From the NCBI GenBank assembly GCA_030267565.1, contig BRXU01000012.1:2292501-2356500 (forward strand): DNA of 64,000 nt. The letters are read 5' to 3'. Each line of letters opens with the position of its first letter. Position 1 is the stretch's first letter. Under the pieces are notes generated by a model that was not told the origin of the DNA, made no database searches, and was given only the letters and a program-made list of their open reading frames with translations. The position numbers and the translations under genes were made by a program. The stretch comes from Pleodorina starrii. Lineage: Eukaryota > Chlorophyta > Chlorophyceae > Chlamydomonadales > Volvocaceae. This document shows, one piece after another, positions 20,801 to 33,515 of the stretch.

Positions 20801-23757
20801 GAGGCCCGGGCCAGCGCCAGCGTGCTGTGCCAGTTGCATGCCGACTCGCTTGCCACCTCCACTGCCCGCGGGGCCCTGCGCGTCCACATGCCCATCTTTG
20901 CCGTGTCCGCGGTGACCGGCACCGGCCTGCCGGTGCTGCACGCCTTCCTGAACGCGCTGCAGCCCGCCGCGCCAGTCAAGGGTGCCTGCAGCGGCAGCCT
21001 GCTGGCCACCGCCGGCAGCAGCAACGGCGCGGGGCTGTCGTCCGCCGCCTCGGCACCGGCATCCGCCTCCGCTAGCGCCGGCGCGGACAGCAGCTGTGAC
21101 GGCGCGGATAGCAGCTGCTGCGGCGCCTCGGCGGGCGGCAGTCCGCGCGCTGCCGTTACCGACGGCGGCACTGCCTTTGACAGCTTGGATGCCCCTGCGA
21201 TGGCGGCGGCTGCCGCCGCGGCCGCGGCCGTGGCGGGCCCACAGCAGCAGCTGCTGTACGCGCCCGCCGCCGCAGCGCCGGCTGTGGCTGTGACGACGAC
21301 GGCGGCGGCGGCCGCTGCACCCGCAGAGGCGCAGGCGGTGCACTTCCAAGTGGATGGGACATTCGAGGTGGAGGGCGTGGGATCGGTGGTATCTGGCACT
21401 CTGGTCAGCGGCATGGTGCGTGTGGGCCAGGAGCTGCTGCTGGGCCCTACCGCCGCTGGCGATTTCACCCGCGTGGTCGTACGACAGCTGCAGCGCTCGC
21501 ACGTGCAGGTCAAGCAGGTGCGCGCAGGGCAGACGTGCACCATCGCCATCAGCCCGGCGACGGTCGCGCCAGCGACGGCGGCGCCTCCGACTGTGACAAT
21601 GCCTAATGGTGTAAGCACCGTCAATGGTGTTGAGGCGCCGCAGCTGGGTAGCTCTACGGGGCCGGTTCCCCTGGCCACCTCGGCCAACGGCAAGGTGGAG
21701 AGTCCCATCGCTGGGTTGGCGGTCGCAGCGGCTGCTGCATCCGTCTCTTCGGCCGTCAACGGCGGGTGGCGCACGTCGGCGACAGGCTTTGAGGATGCCC
21801 TGGCGGCGGCGCAGACCGCCCTGGAGCTGTGCCTCGCAGGCGACAGCGACAACGATGCCGGAGGCGGCGGTGGCGACGACGACCTGTTTGGCTTTGACGT
21901 CTCGGACGGCCCCGCCTCGCCGACGCCGTCCAGGGCGGGCCGGACGAGCCCGGGCCCGGGTACCTCTCCGCAGCCATCCGTCGGCGCAGGCTCCGAGGCG
22001 CCTTTCCTGGGCTCGTCCTTCGTCGCCGACGGCGTCCACGGTGGCGGCGTGCTGCCGACGTCGATGTCGGTGTGCCAGCTGCACTCGACCACGAGCTTCT
22101 GCGCGGGCAACGGCGCCAACGGTGGCGGCGGCGGGCCCCTGTTCGCCAGCGCGCTGTCGACGTCGGCGCCGGCCGCCCGCACGCTGTCGTCACTGGGCGC
22201 GGCGCAGAGCCCCTTCGCTGCCGTTTCCGCCAACCGGAAGGGCGCGGTGCTGCTGGAGCCGGCGCTGCAGCCCAGGACCAGCTGGACATTTGAGGTGAGG
22301 AATATGGAGACAGAGCTTGACGGAGCACGGAGGCTTGGGTGTGGTGCTTCTAAACGGCCGTTGGGCCGCCGATCGGATAACGGGGGAGGTTGTGGAACGC
22401 GAATGGGAGAGGTCACTGGAGCAACGCGGACGGGCGGACGTTGATGCTGGGCTCCTTTGGGGCCGACCCTGGATCGGGCGAACATAGACATGCCAACCTC
22501 GCCCGCTTGACAATCTCCCCACTTCACACTTGCGCTCCCTGCTGCACCTCTCTACGCCATGTCATGCCACATCGCGGCGCCTGCCCTCGCGCAGGCGGTG
22601 CTGATCCTGCTCGGAGGCCACTGGCCGCCGCGGGGGCTGGTTTCAGGCCGCTGGCCACCGGTGGGCGATGACGAGGTCGATGCGGCCACGGAGGGCCTGC
22701 AGCTGCAGCTACCGCTGCGCCCATGCCGCGCCGGCGCCTCGGCGTCGGCGTCTGCACCGGAGCTGCAGCGCAGTTCCAGCGGCAGCAGCGACCCGGCCAC
22801 TTCTGGCCGGTCGGGCAGCATGACACCAGCCAAGGCTGATGCGGCGGAGGCAGTTGGCTGGAACGGCGACGGCGCGGCTGCTGTTATGATCCCCGGCAGA
22901 CCGGCGGCTCGCAGCGGCGCAGGCAAGCCGAACGGGCGCAGGAGAAATCAGCGAGCGGCGGGTGCGGGCGCATACGTGACGGTCATACACTGCGGCAGCG
23001 TACGGCAGCTTGCGCACGTGCTGGTGATGCAGGTATGCAACTCGTCAGCGGAGAGGAGTATTGGGCAGGGAGGCAGCGCGAGGCGCGGGTGGAGGGCCGG
23101 GTCGGGCGTCGCAGAGCCCAGGAGTGCGAAGTGCGGCCATATAAAAGAATAAAACATCGCGACGGCCGTCGTGTCCCAACCCACCAATCCACTTCTCGGG
23201 CACCCTACCCCCCGCAATTCTCACCTGTCGAGCCGTTTCCTGCAGCGTACCTACTTACTATTCGCCGTCTGTCTACTGCTGCTGCAAACCAGTCGCATCC
23301 CGAACCTGAAGGCCTTGCCGCTGCCATGCCGCAGGAGCTGATGGAGGACGGTATCGTGGACGAGCACGTACCAGACCGAAGGGGCGCCGCATCGTCGACG
23401 TACTGCTTCCCTGACCTTCGCATCTCCGCCAGCACGCGTGCCGCGGCCGCGCTGCTCCAGAACGCAGCTGCCGCACCCGCAGGACACCCTTCCGGCCCTG
23501 GGCAGCCCCATGCCCAGGTCGCCGCCGCGGCCGTGGCGACCGGGCCCCCCGTCCTGGCGCATCCTTCCCCTCCCCAGCAGCAGCAACAGCACTGTCTCCG
23601 CCAGCCGCCAGACCATGACCTGGGCTGCCTGGTGCGGGTGGTTTTCCGTTGGCAGCACAGGCCCGAGTGGCTGCGGGAGGGAGCCAAGCTCTTGGTGCGC
23701 GATCGCGGCGACGGGCGGGTTGCTGGCGCAGGCTTCGTACGCCGGATGCTGTTCTGA
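17860..23757 (+). CDS. GTPBP1/GTPBP2-type translational GTPase
   Basis: Exons 18054-18185, 18498-18555, 18765-19193, 19547-19773, 20205-20375, 20771-22294, 22595-23032 and 23335-23757 join in phase; a first exon 17860-17937 also fits in phase but is less certain. The product would be about 1,159 residues, nearly twice animal GTPBP1. EDGEGNVEYKYRIKDP and VTQMKYRLSEGDGE match the N-terminal signature of the family. The GTPase domain has P-loop AGSVDAGKST (about residue 160), DMGGHEKY as G3 and SAVTGTG as G5. An EF-Tu-like domain 2 (GTFEVEGVGSVVSGTL) and a domain 3 with VIHCGSVRQ and RPEWLREGAKLLVRD follow. The usual G4 TKxD reads TKVE. Long Ala/Ser/Gly-rich inserts sit before and after domain 2. 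Relatives act on stalled ribosomes and mRNA decay; the role here is inferred. Confidence 0.9.
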
Positions 23758-26452
23758 CGGAACCTTGCGCATGCCGCTGCTGCTGCGGGATATCGCCACC
23801 GGCAAGGGCGGCTTGGACACGAGCACAGGGCCCCGATGACGCCGCCTCGTGGATGCTGTTGCGCGTTTGGGTGCGTGATTGGGTGAAGGGCGATCTGCGG
23901 GTCTGCCGTGGGTTGGGGCGCCTACCGAGGGAGGGTGAGCTCATGGGCCAGGTAGCTGTGAGGGAAGGGCGCAGCGCATTCGGGCTTGATGTGAGCTGCG
24001 GAACGATAAGGAGGGCCTGATGGAAGGGAGCAAGACAAGCTGTGCGTGAGCCTTGCTGCGGGGCTTCCCCTGCGCAAGTACGGCAATGCACGGTGATACG
24101 GCATGGATCTTCACGTCATTGGTGCGAGGCGCCTTGTGTGGCTTCCTCGTCATCTGTTAAGGGCCCGCGCGCTGATTGATACACGCTGACCTGTGCGTGC
24201 GGGCGGCGACATGCGGTGGACATGCGACGGACACGTGAATCAGCGCTTCGGTCGCAGGTGGGTGGGATAATAAAAAGACGACACCGCAGCAGTCTGGGGT
24301 CTGGTCTTTGTGTGAGTTGAGCCGCCGGGGCGTGTTGTGTGTTGCAGACGGCCGCGTGGGTGGCGCTGCACGCGGCCCCCCATGTTGGTGTTCTGGTCAG
24401 AGAAGCTTTAGGCGGAGGAGCCGCCATCATCACGCAAACTTTTGCACGACCCTTGTGTACCTTAGTTGACTGAAGAAGATGGGCTTCTGTAGAATACGGG
24501 GGTTCATGGCCACGAGATGATGACATCAACGGCGGCGGGGAGGCCGCGTTCCTCTCATTGCACGCGTTAAGCATATCGACTAGCCGGATGGCGGCTGTCC
24601 TGGCTGTGGCGAGCTCTTGGTGGACGTTTTGCGGGCTCAATAGGACCACCGCGTGTATTGTAGCTGACCCAATTACAGCTGCGCGGCAGGCAGATGTCGC
24701 GCCCGACCGCGGGTTAACATTGCCTTATATAGGACTGGGCGCCAGTGTGGGACGGGACGGGGTTATTTGGCGGTGCTCCGTTGCTACTTTTCGGACCGGG
24801 AACAAGCAGTGTGTTTGGTGCCTCCGTGCTTACCCGTCGTGCGGTGCCGTGCGCCTGCCGTAACACGCGCACATCACAGTTGCGCGGTAAGTGGAACCTT
24901 TTGCGCCATGTGTACTTCTGACGAGGCTGCTATCGACTGGGTGTTGCATAAGCCGCTTTTTTGGAGTGATTATGGTTGCCTTGCGTTGATGCCGCAGGCA
25001 TCATGTGCAATTACGTCTGTTTTTGTTCATTTGTGCCTGAAAGGTGCGGAAGACTTTGAGGACGATGGCTTCTTATCTAGGCGCCGGACCGCTAGAGGGT
25101 TGTGCCGAGTCATTACACAGTTCAAAACTTGAGTGCTTGATTTGCTACTGGCTGGTTGTGCTAACATGTGGTTGTCGGAGGCTTGGGTTCTCTCCCCTCG
25201 ATTGACACGAATGAGGAACCGACGTGTTGGTCTTCGGTGTTGGTACGCGAAGGGTTGGAGGTTGGACCAGGTATACTAATTGACGTTTTGTTTGAATACC
25301 GGTATAGGAAGTTGGTTGGGGACGTGGCTGGCTGCTGACGCCGGGAGGGAGCTGACTTCCAGGAGCCGTCCAGATGTCGAGAGGCTTTGCCAGCTGCGTG
25401 CTGGCCATAGCCCCGGATATGTGCGCGTGGGCATCGGTTCAGCAGGGATACCGGTACGTCGTGCTGTGGCAGCTGCAGCACGACTGGTAGCCGTAGGATA
25501 GCCTTGCGGGCGTGCCAGCAACGGCGTTTACGGCCGAGCCGCCGTTGAGGCAGCATGGGTGTGCGGCAGGCAGCAAGGGGTGTGTCGTGCTCGACTAAGC
25601 TTTGCCTGTGCTGCCCTCTCTGGGCGACCGGCACGAAACTCCTGAAAAAATAATAGCCATGTAACAGATTCCACGAGGGCGACGCGACAAAGTTTGCAAG
25701 CCAACGATCCGCGAAGTCAGAACAGCCCAATCCCACAAACGCTGCATTTTCTGCGTTGCGGTTTCAGTCGCAGGTCACGAGGCCGCACGGATACTGAAGT
25801 ACTGATGCTTGCCGTTCCGTCGCCCTTAAGCGCCCAGCTCGATCGGGTTCGCGAGCCCGAAACCGCGGACCTCCTCCGGCCATCGCCCTCGGGCGTCCCA
25901 ATGCCCACCCAGGGCCCCCAGCTCCATCACATTGCACCGCAAACGAGTAAACTTCCCACGCTGCAACAACCACCATCGCCGCTGCTAGTATATCCTATGC
26001 GCCCACCGCCCCTGGCCCACCCTAACAAACGTCCCCATGAGCACGACATCCACAGGTCCACAGTGCACCCATCTTGCACTCCCCTGCGACCGACCCATCG
26101 AACCGCATGAAATAATCAATGTCCGCCGCGTCACCACCACGCGTTCATCGTCGCTGCGTTGCGCTGCACTGACTCGCGGCAGCCATCGCCCAACCGGGCA
26201 CCAACGTGTCGTATCCCCGAAACCCCCACCCCGCCCAGCCAGCCTGCCCATGCTCCCGTTCCCCTCCCCCACGCACGCGCACCCATTATGGTCCTTATCC
26301 TCTCGGCCCACTGCCACACGCCCTTTCCCACCGGCCGGTGACCGTGGCCACCGCTACTCACCGCACGCCTAAACCTAGACCCCTGTGCGACAGCACCCAC
26401 CCCCGCCATGGGCCGCTACAAAGGAGCCCTGCACGCACCCCTCCCCATCCCT
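23758..26452. other. Convergent intergenic region, GTPase to threonyl-tRNA synthetase
   Basis: This 2.7-kb region lies between the stop codons of two converging genes. It includes AT-richer blocks near 24400-25150. The nearest plus-strand TGTAA is at 25660-25664, nearly 2 kb beyond the GTPase stop. Several ACCGGTAT words occur. Open frames here have no family resemblance, and I see no transposon. Confidence 0.45.
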
Positions 26453-29400
26453 CTACGCGTCCTCCGCCGCCGCCGCTGCGGCGCCGTCCGCCGCCGGCTT
26501 CTGCCCCTTGCCGCTGAGCGTGCTTTCCCGCGAGCGGCTGTCTCGCTCCTGCACCATGAGCGCCCGCACGTCCTCCAGCTTGAACATGCCGTGCACCACA
26601 TTGTCGCGAGTGCGCACGTTGACAGTCTGCGCCGTCTTCTCCGCCTCACCCACCACCAGGATGTAGTTGTACTGGGCCAGCTGGGCCTCGCGGACCTGCA
26701 GGCAGGCAGGGACCACGGAGGAAGGAAGAGGGAGGAAGGGGAGGCGTGCAGGACCGAACAACACGGTGAGGACCCCCGAGCAAGTACACGAGAACCCCGC
26801 AAGAACGCGGGTTTTACAGCGGCGCATGGCGGCGCGTTGAGGGGCAGCCATGACTGGCGCGAAAAATACATTCCGACATTGTATCTGGCACGTTAGGGGG
26901 ACACGACTAGAAACGGGTGCGGCGATAGGCTGTAGGGGTGGAGACTGGAGAGCATGCATCAGGGCCCGTTCCCTCCAGTTGCTGCCCCGCTGGGATGGTA
27001 AAGGCTGGGCCGCCGCGCCTTCGACAGCAAACCGCACCCACCTTCTTCTGCATCTTGCGGTCGCTGGCGTCCACATCGCAGTGCAGGCCGGCCGCCCGCA
27101 GCTCCCGCCGCACGTCGAAGGCGTACGGCACCGAGTTCTCGCTGATGGGTACCACCATCACCTGACCGCACAAGACCCGGGCGACAGATGGCGCGCGACG
27201 AGGTTGGCCCAAGCCGCCAAGCGGGGTGATGGCACTATGAATGAATCAGCGGCAGGGGTGCCGTCGGGGTGCAAAGGACTGGGCCGGTGCTGGCCACGCT
27301 CGAGGGGGCGCAGCAAAGGGGGAACGGACACCAAGCAGCCCACGGGATCCAGCCCACCGCTTTGGAGGGCAGTGTGGAGGCACGGCGCCGCCGCCACCAC
27401 CGCCGCTGCAGCGCAGGAGCACCCCCCTCCCCGCACGGCGCAACACGCACAGCGCACATCGTCATCCACCGGTGTTATTTTCCGCTTCCGAAGCCATGCC
27501 AACGACCCACATCCCTCCCCAGCCTCCGAGCTCCCGGGCCCACTTCCGGCCGCCCTCCCTCCTCCTCACCTGGCGCGGGTTGAGCCAGAAGGGCCACTTG
27601 CCGGCGAAGTGCTCCGTGAGGATGGCGAACATGCGCTCCACGCTGCCCAGCACGGCGCGGTGCACAATGACGGGCCGCTCCAGGGTGCCGCTCTCAGAGG
27701 CGTACTCCAGACCGAACCTGCGAGGATGGAGCCGGCGGGGGGGGGGGGGGTGGGATGGTGGAGCATAACAGCAGGGGAGCCTATGGATGGGAAGGGGGAG
27801 GGATTAGCCGCGGTAGTGGTGGTGGTGGTTGCATTGTGTAGGGTGTTCCCCTAATGTCGGCTCCAGCCCATCCACCCCTCCACGCGCACAGGTCAGAGAC
27901 CGGCCTCGGGAACAAAGACTGAATCGTCGATTGCTGAGCCAACCCAACAGCAGACACCCTCCCGGTTCGAGCTCACAGCCACATCCCCTTCCACAGCCCC
28001 AGGCCGCACCCCTCCCATCGACCACCCGTCCCTCCCATGCTCCTCCTCCTCGCCCACCCCACCCCATCCAGTCCCTCCCTCCCCCCCCCACCTGATGGGC
28101 AGCTGGAAGTCGAGCTGCACGGTGGCGCACTGGAACTTGCGGCGCAGCGCATCGTACACCGTAATGTCAATCTTGGGGCCGTAGAAGGCGCCATCCCCCG
28201 GGTTGAGAATCCACTCCCTGTACGACGGCAAGAGTACGACGATGATGAAACGCAACGCGCGCACGCAGACAAGTCGGGGGTGGGGGGGGCACAGCCATCA
28301 GCGCATCACCACGAGCGCCGCCAAATTGCACACGTGTGCGCGTGCGGGAGAGCGGGCGAGGGGCCAGCCGCGGGTGCCAGTGAATGAGAACCGCACAAAC
28401 CACCCCTCGCCATACATGCAGGCGATGCGATGTGACACCGAAGCGGGAGGGAGGAGGGGTGAGCTGCGGTATCGCTTACGTGTGTGTGGCAAGTACTGAT
28501 GGGTCCAATCGCGGACGTCGCCTCCGTTCCATCGCTGCGCGTCGGTCCTTACTTCCCCCGTCCTCCCGTTGCTCTCGCGCCGCCCCCTCCTCCCCACCTG
28601 CCCGTCGAGTTGAGCGCCTCCGTGAGCGCCTCCTCTGCCTTGTTCCACAGCTCAATGTCGCCCAGGTAGCCCTCGGGCCGAGTGGACAGCGCCATCGTGC
28701 AGTCCAGTCCAAACACCTCGTACACCTCACCCAGGAACTTCAGAAAGCCCTGCACCTCGCTCATCACCTGGGGCAGCAAGGCAGCGGTCAGCGAGGCCGG
28801 GGGCAGCGCGACCGGGGTCGGTCACCAAGAGAGCGAGCGGAGCTATCTCTTTGGGGGTCGGGGTCTCGGGGGTGGGATTGAAGGGTTTTGGGGAGAGCGG
28901 AGGAGCGGGGTGTGGGCCGGAGTGGTGGGGTTCCGTTCCCCGAATAGGACGGGGCGTTCCCCGAATAGGACGGGGCGTTTCGCAATGCCCTGGGGCAGCG
29001 GGCACTCTGGTGTGTGGAGCGCAGCACACGCCGGACAGCCTCCCCCCTCAGCGGCAAAAGCCACTGCGTTGCTCATACGGTAGAGTCACCCTCGTTGCAC
29101 ATGCCAGGACCTTCCCTCAAATACGCACTCAACGGACCTGCCCTGACCTCCACCCTCTTACGTGCCCTGACCTCCACCCTCTTACGTGCCCTGACCTCCA
29201 CCCTCGCACTGGTCGCCTGTGCCGCCTGTGCCGCAGGAATGCTTCCCGGCCACACCCTCCGTCCACCACACCTGTCAGTCCCCAGTCCCCCAGCCCCACC
29301 TGATCCGGCCGGCAGAAGATGTGCGCGTCGTCCTGCTGGAAGCGGCGCACCCGCGTAAGGCCCTGCAGCGCCCCGCTGAACTCGTTGCGGTGCAGCACCC

Positions 29401-32400
29401 CAAAGTCCGCCAGACGGAGGGGCAGCTCCCGGTAGGAGCGGGTGCGGTTGGCGAACATCAGGCAGTGGCCTGGGGGGGGAGGGGGCGGGGGAGACGGGGA
29501 GTAAAAAGAAGATACGGTACCGCAGCGGAGACGGGGGAGGCGGGGCCAGGGAGGGCGGAGCGGGACGGCGATGGGGGCCAGGACAGGGTTGCGCGATGGA
29601 TGGGGCAATCATGCCCGATGGCATGCAAGTGTCAGGTTGGAGTCTGGAGATACTGCTCTTGTCCCACCAGGCCAGGCAATGCTATGCTATGCCATGCCGC
29701 GTTGACATTATCAAAAATCCCGGCAGCACAGGCCACAATGCACGGTATCGATTACGCGGGGGCTGGGGTGGGGGGCTGCAGAAGTGCATCCCAGGTCACC
29801 GCGCTACTGGGGGCAGGGGGCGACGGGTTCGGGGGCAGGAGGGCGGCACAACCTCCCCGCACGCGATGCTTACCCGGGCAGTTCATGGGCTTAAGGCCGA
29901 ACTCCGCCTTCTCGATCTCGAATGCAAACATGTTTTCCCGGTAGTGGTCCGCGTGGCCCGACGTCTTCCAAAGGTCGAAGTTGTAGATGTTGGGCGTGAT
30001 CACCTCCTCATACTCGTACTGCCAGTACTTCTCGCTGCACCGGGCACGTACAGCGTTCAGGGAGGGCATGGCGTCAGGACTGTGCGGCCGCAGGGTTGGG
30101 GCTGGAGGGGGCGTGCGTGTGGTGGCGCTCGACCAGCAGGTCCCAATGCCGCGAGCGAAGTGTGTGTATCGCTAAAACCCGTCTCCTGCGGGTTTTGCGC
30201 ACACAAGGTCCAGAACCCAATGAACCCAGGGTCCCCCTGTGCTCTCACCGGATGAAGGCCATGAGCGTGTTGTAGATGCGCGCGCCGTGCGGCAGGAAGA
30301 AGCAGCTGCCCGGGGACAGCGGGTGGAAGAAAAACAGCTCCTGTTGGACACCCAACACGCGGTGGTCCCGCTTCTTGGCCTGGGGTGCGGGGAGCAGAGG
30401 GCGGAGGGCGGGGCAGAGGGCGGCAGCGACGCGAGGCACGGGTGTGTGTGTTGTGTGCCAACCCCTCTCCGAACTCCTACCCGTCGTACTCGCACCGTCG
30501 AGTGCTTTGCCAGCCGCCTCCCGAACTGGCCCTCCCGTCGCAACCCCAGCCGCTTCACGCCCCAGCCAATCTCAACACCCCAAGGATAGGATACGAGTCA
30601 GTACCGGTTGCACGGCTGCGCTCCCCGGCGCCGGTCCAAACAGAGTAGGTCCCGCCCGCGACAACGCTGTATCCGGTTGGCAGGTAAGAGGACACCGTCC
30701 CGCGTCTTTCTGCCCCCCAGCCACCCTTTCCTCCCCTTCCTAATCTTCCCGTAGTAAGCACCTCCCTTTCCACCCCTCTTGGTTGCCCCTCCCTCCCCGA
30801 TCCCTACGCCGCCCATGCCCGGCCGATACGTGGAAGGTTGCCCTCCCTTGGCTGCCCCTCCCTCCCCGATCCCTACGCCGCCAATTGCCCCCCCCCGAAA
30901 CCCGCCCTCTTGGTTACCCCGCCCTCCCCGATCCCTCCCCAATCCCTACGCCGCCCATGCCCCCCCGGCCTGTACGTGGATAACTCCCCCCGAAACCCGC
31001 CCTTCGGTCTGACCTCCCAACCCGCCCTTCGGTCTGACCTCCTCGATGCGGTGTTGGTACTCCTTGAGCAGCTTGGGCTCCGGGAAGGTGATGCCGTACA
31101 CTCGCTGCAGCGGCTCCCGCTTCACGTCTCCGCGCCAAAAGGCACGCGACATGGCCGTCACGGCCGACGCCTTGAGGTACGAGGTGGAGGGCAAGTGGGG
31201 ACCCGAGCACAGGTCCACCATAGGGCCCACCCGGTAAATGGTGATGGTGGCGTCGGAGGGCAGACCCTGGATGATCTCAATCTGCGGTTGGCGGTTGGCG
31301 GTTGGGATGTCACGGTTGGCCTCGACGGTTGGGTTGGTTGGTTGGTTGCAGGAGCGAATACACTTACATACATGCGGAACGGCGGCCAGCTGTTCAAGAG
31401 GGCGACCGCAGCAACAACCCACATGATCAAAAGCTATTCAGTAAGCCTTGTCGGCCGTCGTCCTTCGACTGGTGACTAGTGACCCGCAGCGACCCACTGT
31501 CCGCAGGGGCCCCGCACCCGCGCCCGCGCGTCCGCGGCACCTCACCTTGAACTTGTTCTCCTGGAACATGGACAGCGCCTCATCGCGGGACACCACCACG
31601 CGCTGAAACTTCTGACTCTCCTTGACGGCCTGCGAGGAAGGGCAAAGAAGGGTGGAACCGGAACATCGTGGGTAAAAAGAAAAACCGCAGCGGAGAAGGA
31701 GACGGCGTTAGCGAACGGACCCAGAACCCGGAACACCGTGGGGGGGCGTAACGCGGTCCGCAACGTAGACGGCACACGGCGTGGACGGAACACAACGGGG
31801 GAACGCAGCATCCGGGTGTGTGTGTGTAGCGGGTGGGAGGGTGCTGACGGGGACTCCCACGAAGCTAGAGAAAACGGTGTTGTGGGAGGGCAGTGCATCG
31901 GGGCTGCTGACCACCGGTCCCGTCCCGTCCATGCTGGCCTCTGGAGGCTGGCCGCGGGGGCCCGCTTCCGCCCTGCCGCCACACTTTTCATCGTGCGCTG
32001 GCCCTCCCTCCTCCTCTGGATGCCGCTCATGGAAGCCCCATGAGACTGGACATGTTGCGAGTAGGGATCATCTCGCGATAGAAAGCGACGAGATGGCGAG
32101 GTCCGCAGAAACCGAGTTCCGCAACTCCTGCTGTGGCTGAATCGAGCGGCCAACCCTCAAGACCGGCCCACCAGCCCCGAGCCAGAAGGATTGCACCTAC
32201 TTGCCGCGATAGACACCGCAACGCCCACACCGGACCAATGAACATAGATGTCGAGCTTGCAAAAGTACAGGAGCGACAACAGCCGGGCCTCCCATAGCTG
32301 TCACCGCGACGCCAGTCCGCACCCATCCACGCCCCGCGCAGCCCCCGGCGCCCGGCCAGCGAGACGCCAATTCCGCCACCTCGCTATCGCAGACCCGCCC

Positions 32401-33515
32401 TGCCTTCCACAAATCCCGCGCCCAGCGAGTCGGATCGAACAAAACCCCAAGAGCCCAGACCCACCGTTTCGTAACGCTTCTCAATGCGCCCCTTGTCCGC
32501 CTCTCCCAGCGTGCGGTCGCCCATGTAACAGTCGTAGTAGAAGCCCTCATCCAGCGCGGGGCCAATGGTCAGGTCCACACCGAACTCCAGCTCCAGAACC
32601 TGACCCAGCACGTGGGCGGAACTGTGCCAGAAGGCCTGCGCAGGGGGCGCCGCGAAAGGCGGGAATCCGGAGGGCGCATGGCCGAGGGAGGTGGTGCTGT
32701 CAGAGGGCTTCAGTAACAGCCTATAGGCAAACAAACATACAGAAGACCCATGCAAGCTGAGGAAGGGGAGTCGTGGCACGGCCCGATGAGGGATGCAGGC
32801 TAACATCAGGTGGCGCAGAGCACATGTAGCCGTCCGGGAGCCGGGAAGGGTGTTGGCCTCATGTCACGCGAGGGCGCTCGGGCTGCCCAGCGTGTCGGCG
32901 GCTTGGCGCGGCTGACAGTTGCCTAGATGCAGTCATCACGGCCTTTGCCGTCCCCCCCCCAGGCCGACCGCAAGCAAAAGCTTAGAGCACACGTCCCCCG
33001 GGGTTTGCAGCGCCGCCGCCTCCAGCTCAGGTCGCCGGAAGGGACAAAACCCCGGACGACACAATGGTTCATTCGCATCGGGCAAATAGCATCCTCGATT
33101 TGCTTACGTCGCGGCCCTCAGCATCGTCGAAGCTGAACAGCTTGAGCGCGCAGTCGCCCTCCAGCGGGCGAAGCAGGTCCCACGGCTGGCCGTCGACGTC
33201 CGCAACAACGACCTTCTTGGCCAAGCTGGCCGAGATTTCCTTTGCGATGTCCATCGGCGTGGTGACGCCCTTTACAGCGTGCTTCTCCTTTCCATCGGGC
33301 ATGATCACCTTAATTTGCTCGCCGGCGGCCCTTGCCGCCTCCAACTTAGCTAATTCACGGGCATAAAATTGATCAAACACTTCAACGCGCTTATTGTAGT
33401 ATGGCAGCTTCTCAGCCACAGGAGACGCTGCGGAAACATTGAGTGCGGCCATTTCTGCAGCCGGAGCGTCAGCCATCAGGGCTGATCTTGAAGAATTCAG
33501 CTTAAGTTGTTGCAA
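26453..33515 (-). CDS. TARS: Threonyl-tRNA synthetase
   Basis: Twelve exons join in phase: 33108-33515, 32465-32635, 31546-31629, 31039-31281, 30249-30379, 29874-30034, 29300-29469, 28598-28767, 28092-28217, 27570-27717, 27042-27161 and 26453-26695, giving 724 residues. A TGS domain is followed by the editing domain with FWHSSAH (about 140-144) and DLCSGPH (Cys 246, His 250), the metal-binding pair that removes mischarged serine. The class II core shows MNCPG with the zinc cysteine, motif 2 [26 protein letters not shown] with a second zinc ligand, and motif 3 [11 protein letters not shown] after HR. The anticodon-binding domain begins VMVVPISE. The enzyme charges tRNA-Thr, most likely in the cytosol. 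An internal Met at 33476 is an alternative start; the extra 13 residues are not an obvious presequence. The C-terminus ends in an Ala-rich tail. Confidence 0.96.
28935..28976. repeat. 21-bp direct repeat, two copies
   Basis: GTTCCCCGAATAGGACGGGGC occurs twice in tandem within an intron of the threonyl-tRNA synthetase gene. Confidence 0.8.
29140..29206. repeat. 24-bp tandem repeat, nearly three copies
   Basis: Units beginning GCCCTGACCTCCACCCTCTT start at 29140, 29164 and 29188, exactly 24 bp apart. The array lies in the threonyl-tRNA synthetase intron between exons 7 and 8. Confidence 0.85.
29500..29540 (-). repeat. Dispersed CCGCTGCGG-type element near a 3' splice site (TARS exon 7)
   Basis: On the minus strand CTCCGCTGCGGTACCGTATC leads into CTTCTTTTTACTCCCCG and a C-rich tract ending at the exon 7 acceptor. 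The core (29520-29536) is about 50 bases upstream of that splice site. Confidence 0.65.
30776..31040. repeat. Degenerate minisatellite, about 70-bp period
   Basis: The block CTCCCCGATCCCTACGCCGCC recurs near 30795, 30862 and (interrupted) 30925, and CCCGCCCTTCGGTCTGACCT is duplicated just before the exon 4 donor at 31038. All lie in the intron between exons 4 and 5 of the threonyl-tRNA synthetase gene. Confidence 0.65.
31672..31740 (-). repeat. Dispersed CCGCTGCGG-type element near a 3' splice site (TARS exon 3)
   Basis: Bases 31685-31730 are the exact reverse complement of 39011-39056 in the kinase gene, 46 of 46. On the minus strand the element ends CCGCTGCGG and runs through a T-rich tract into the exon 3 acceptor, 55 bases away. 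Confidence 0.85.

Noticed and set aside
20761..22527. 588-codon minus-strand open frame
   Set aside because: It is antisense to the large GTPase exon, is Ala/Pro/Arg-rich through codon mirroring, and has no domain.
26408..26896. 162-codon plus-strand open frame
   Set aside because: It is the antisense shadow of the last threonyl-tRNA synthetase exon and its intron.
33476..33515. Extra 13 residues at the threonyl-tRNA synthetase start considered as an organelle presequence
   Set aside because: Too short and with too few basic residues to support targeting; it is kept only as an alternative start.
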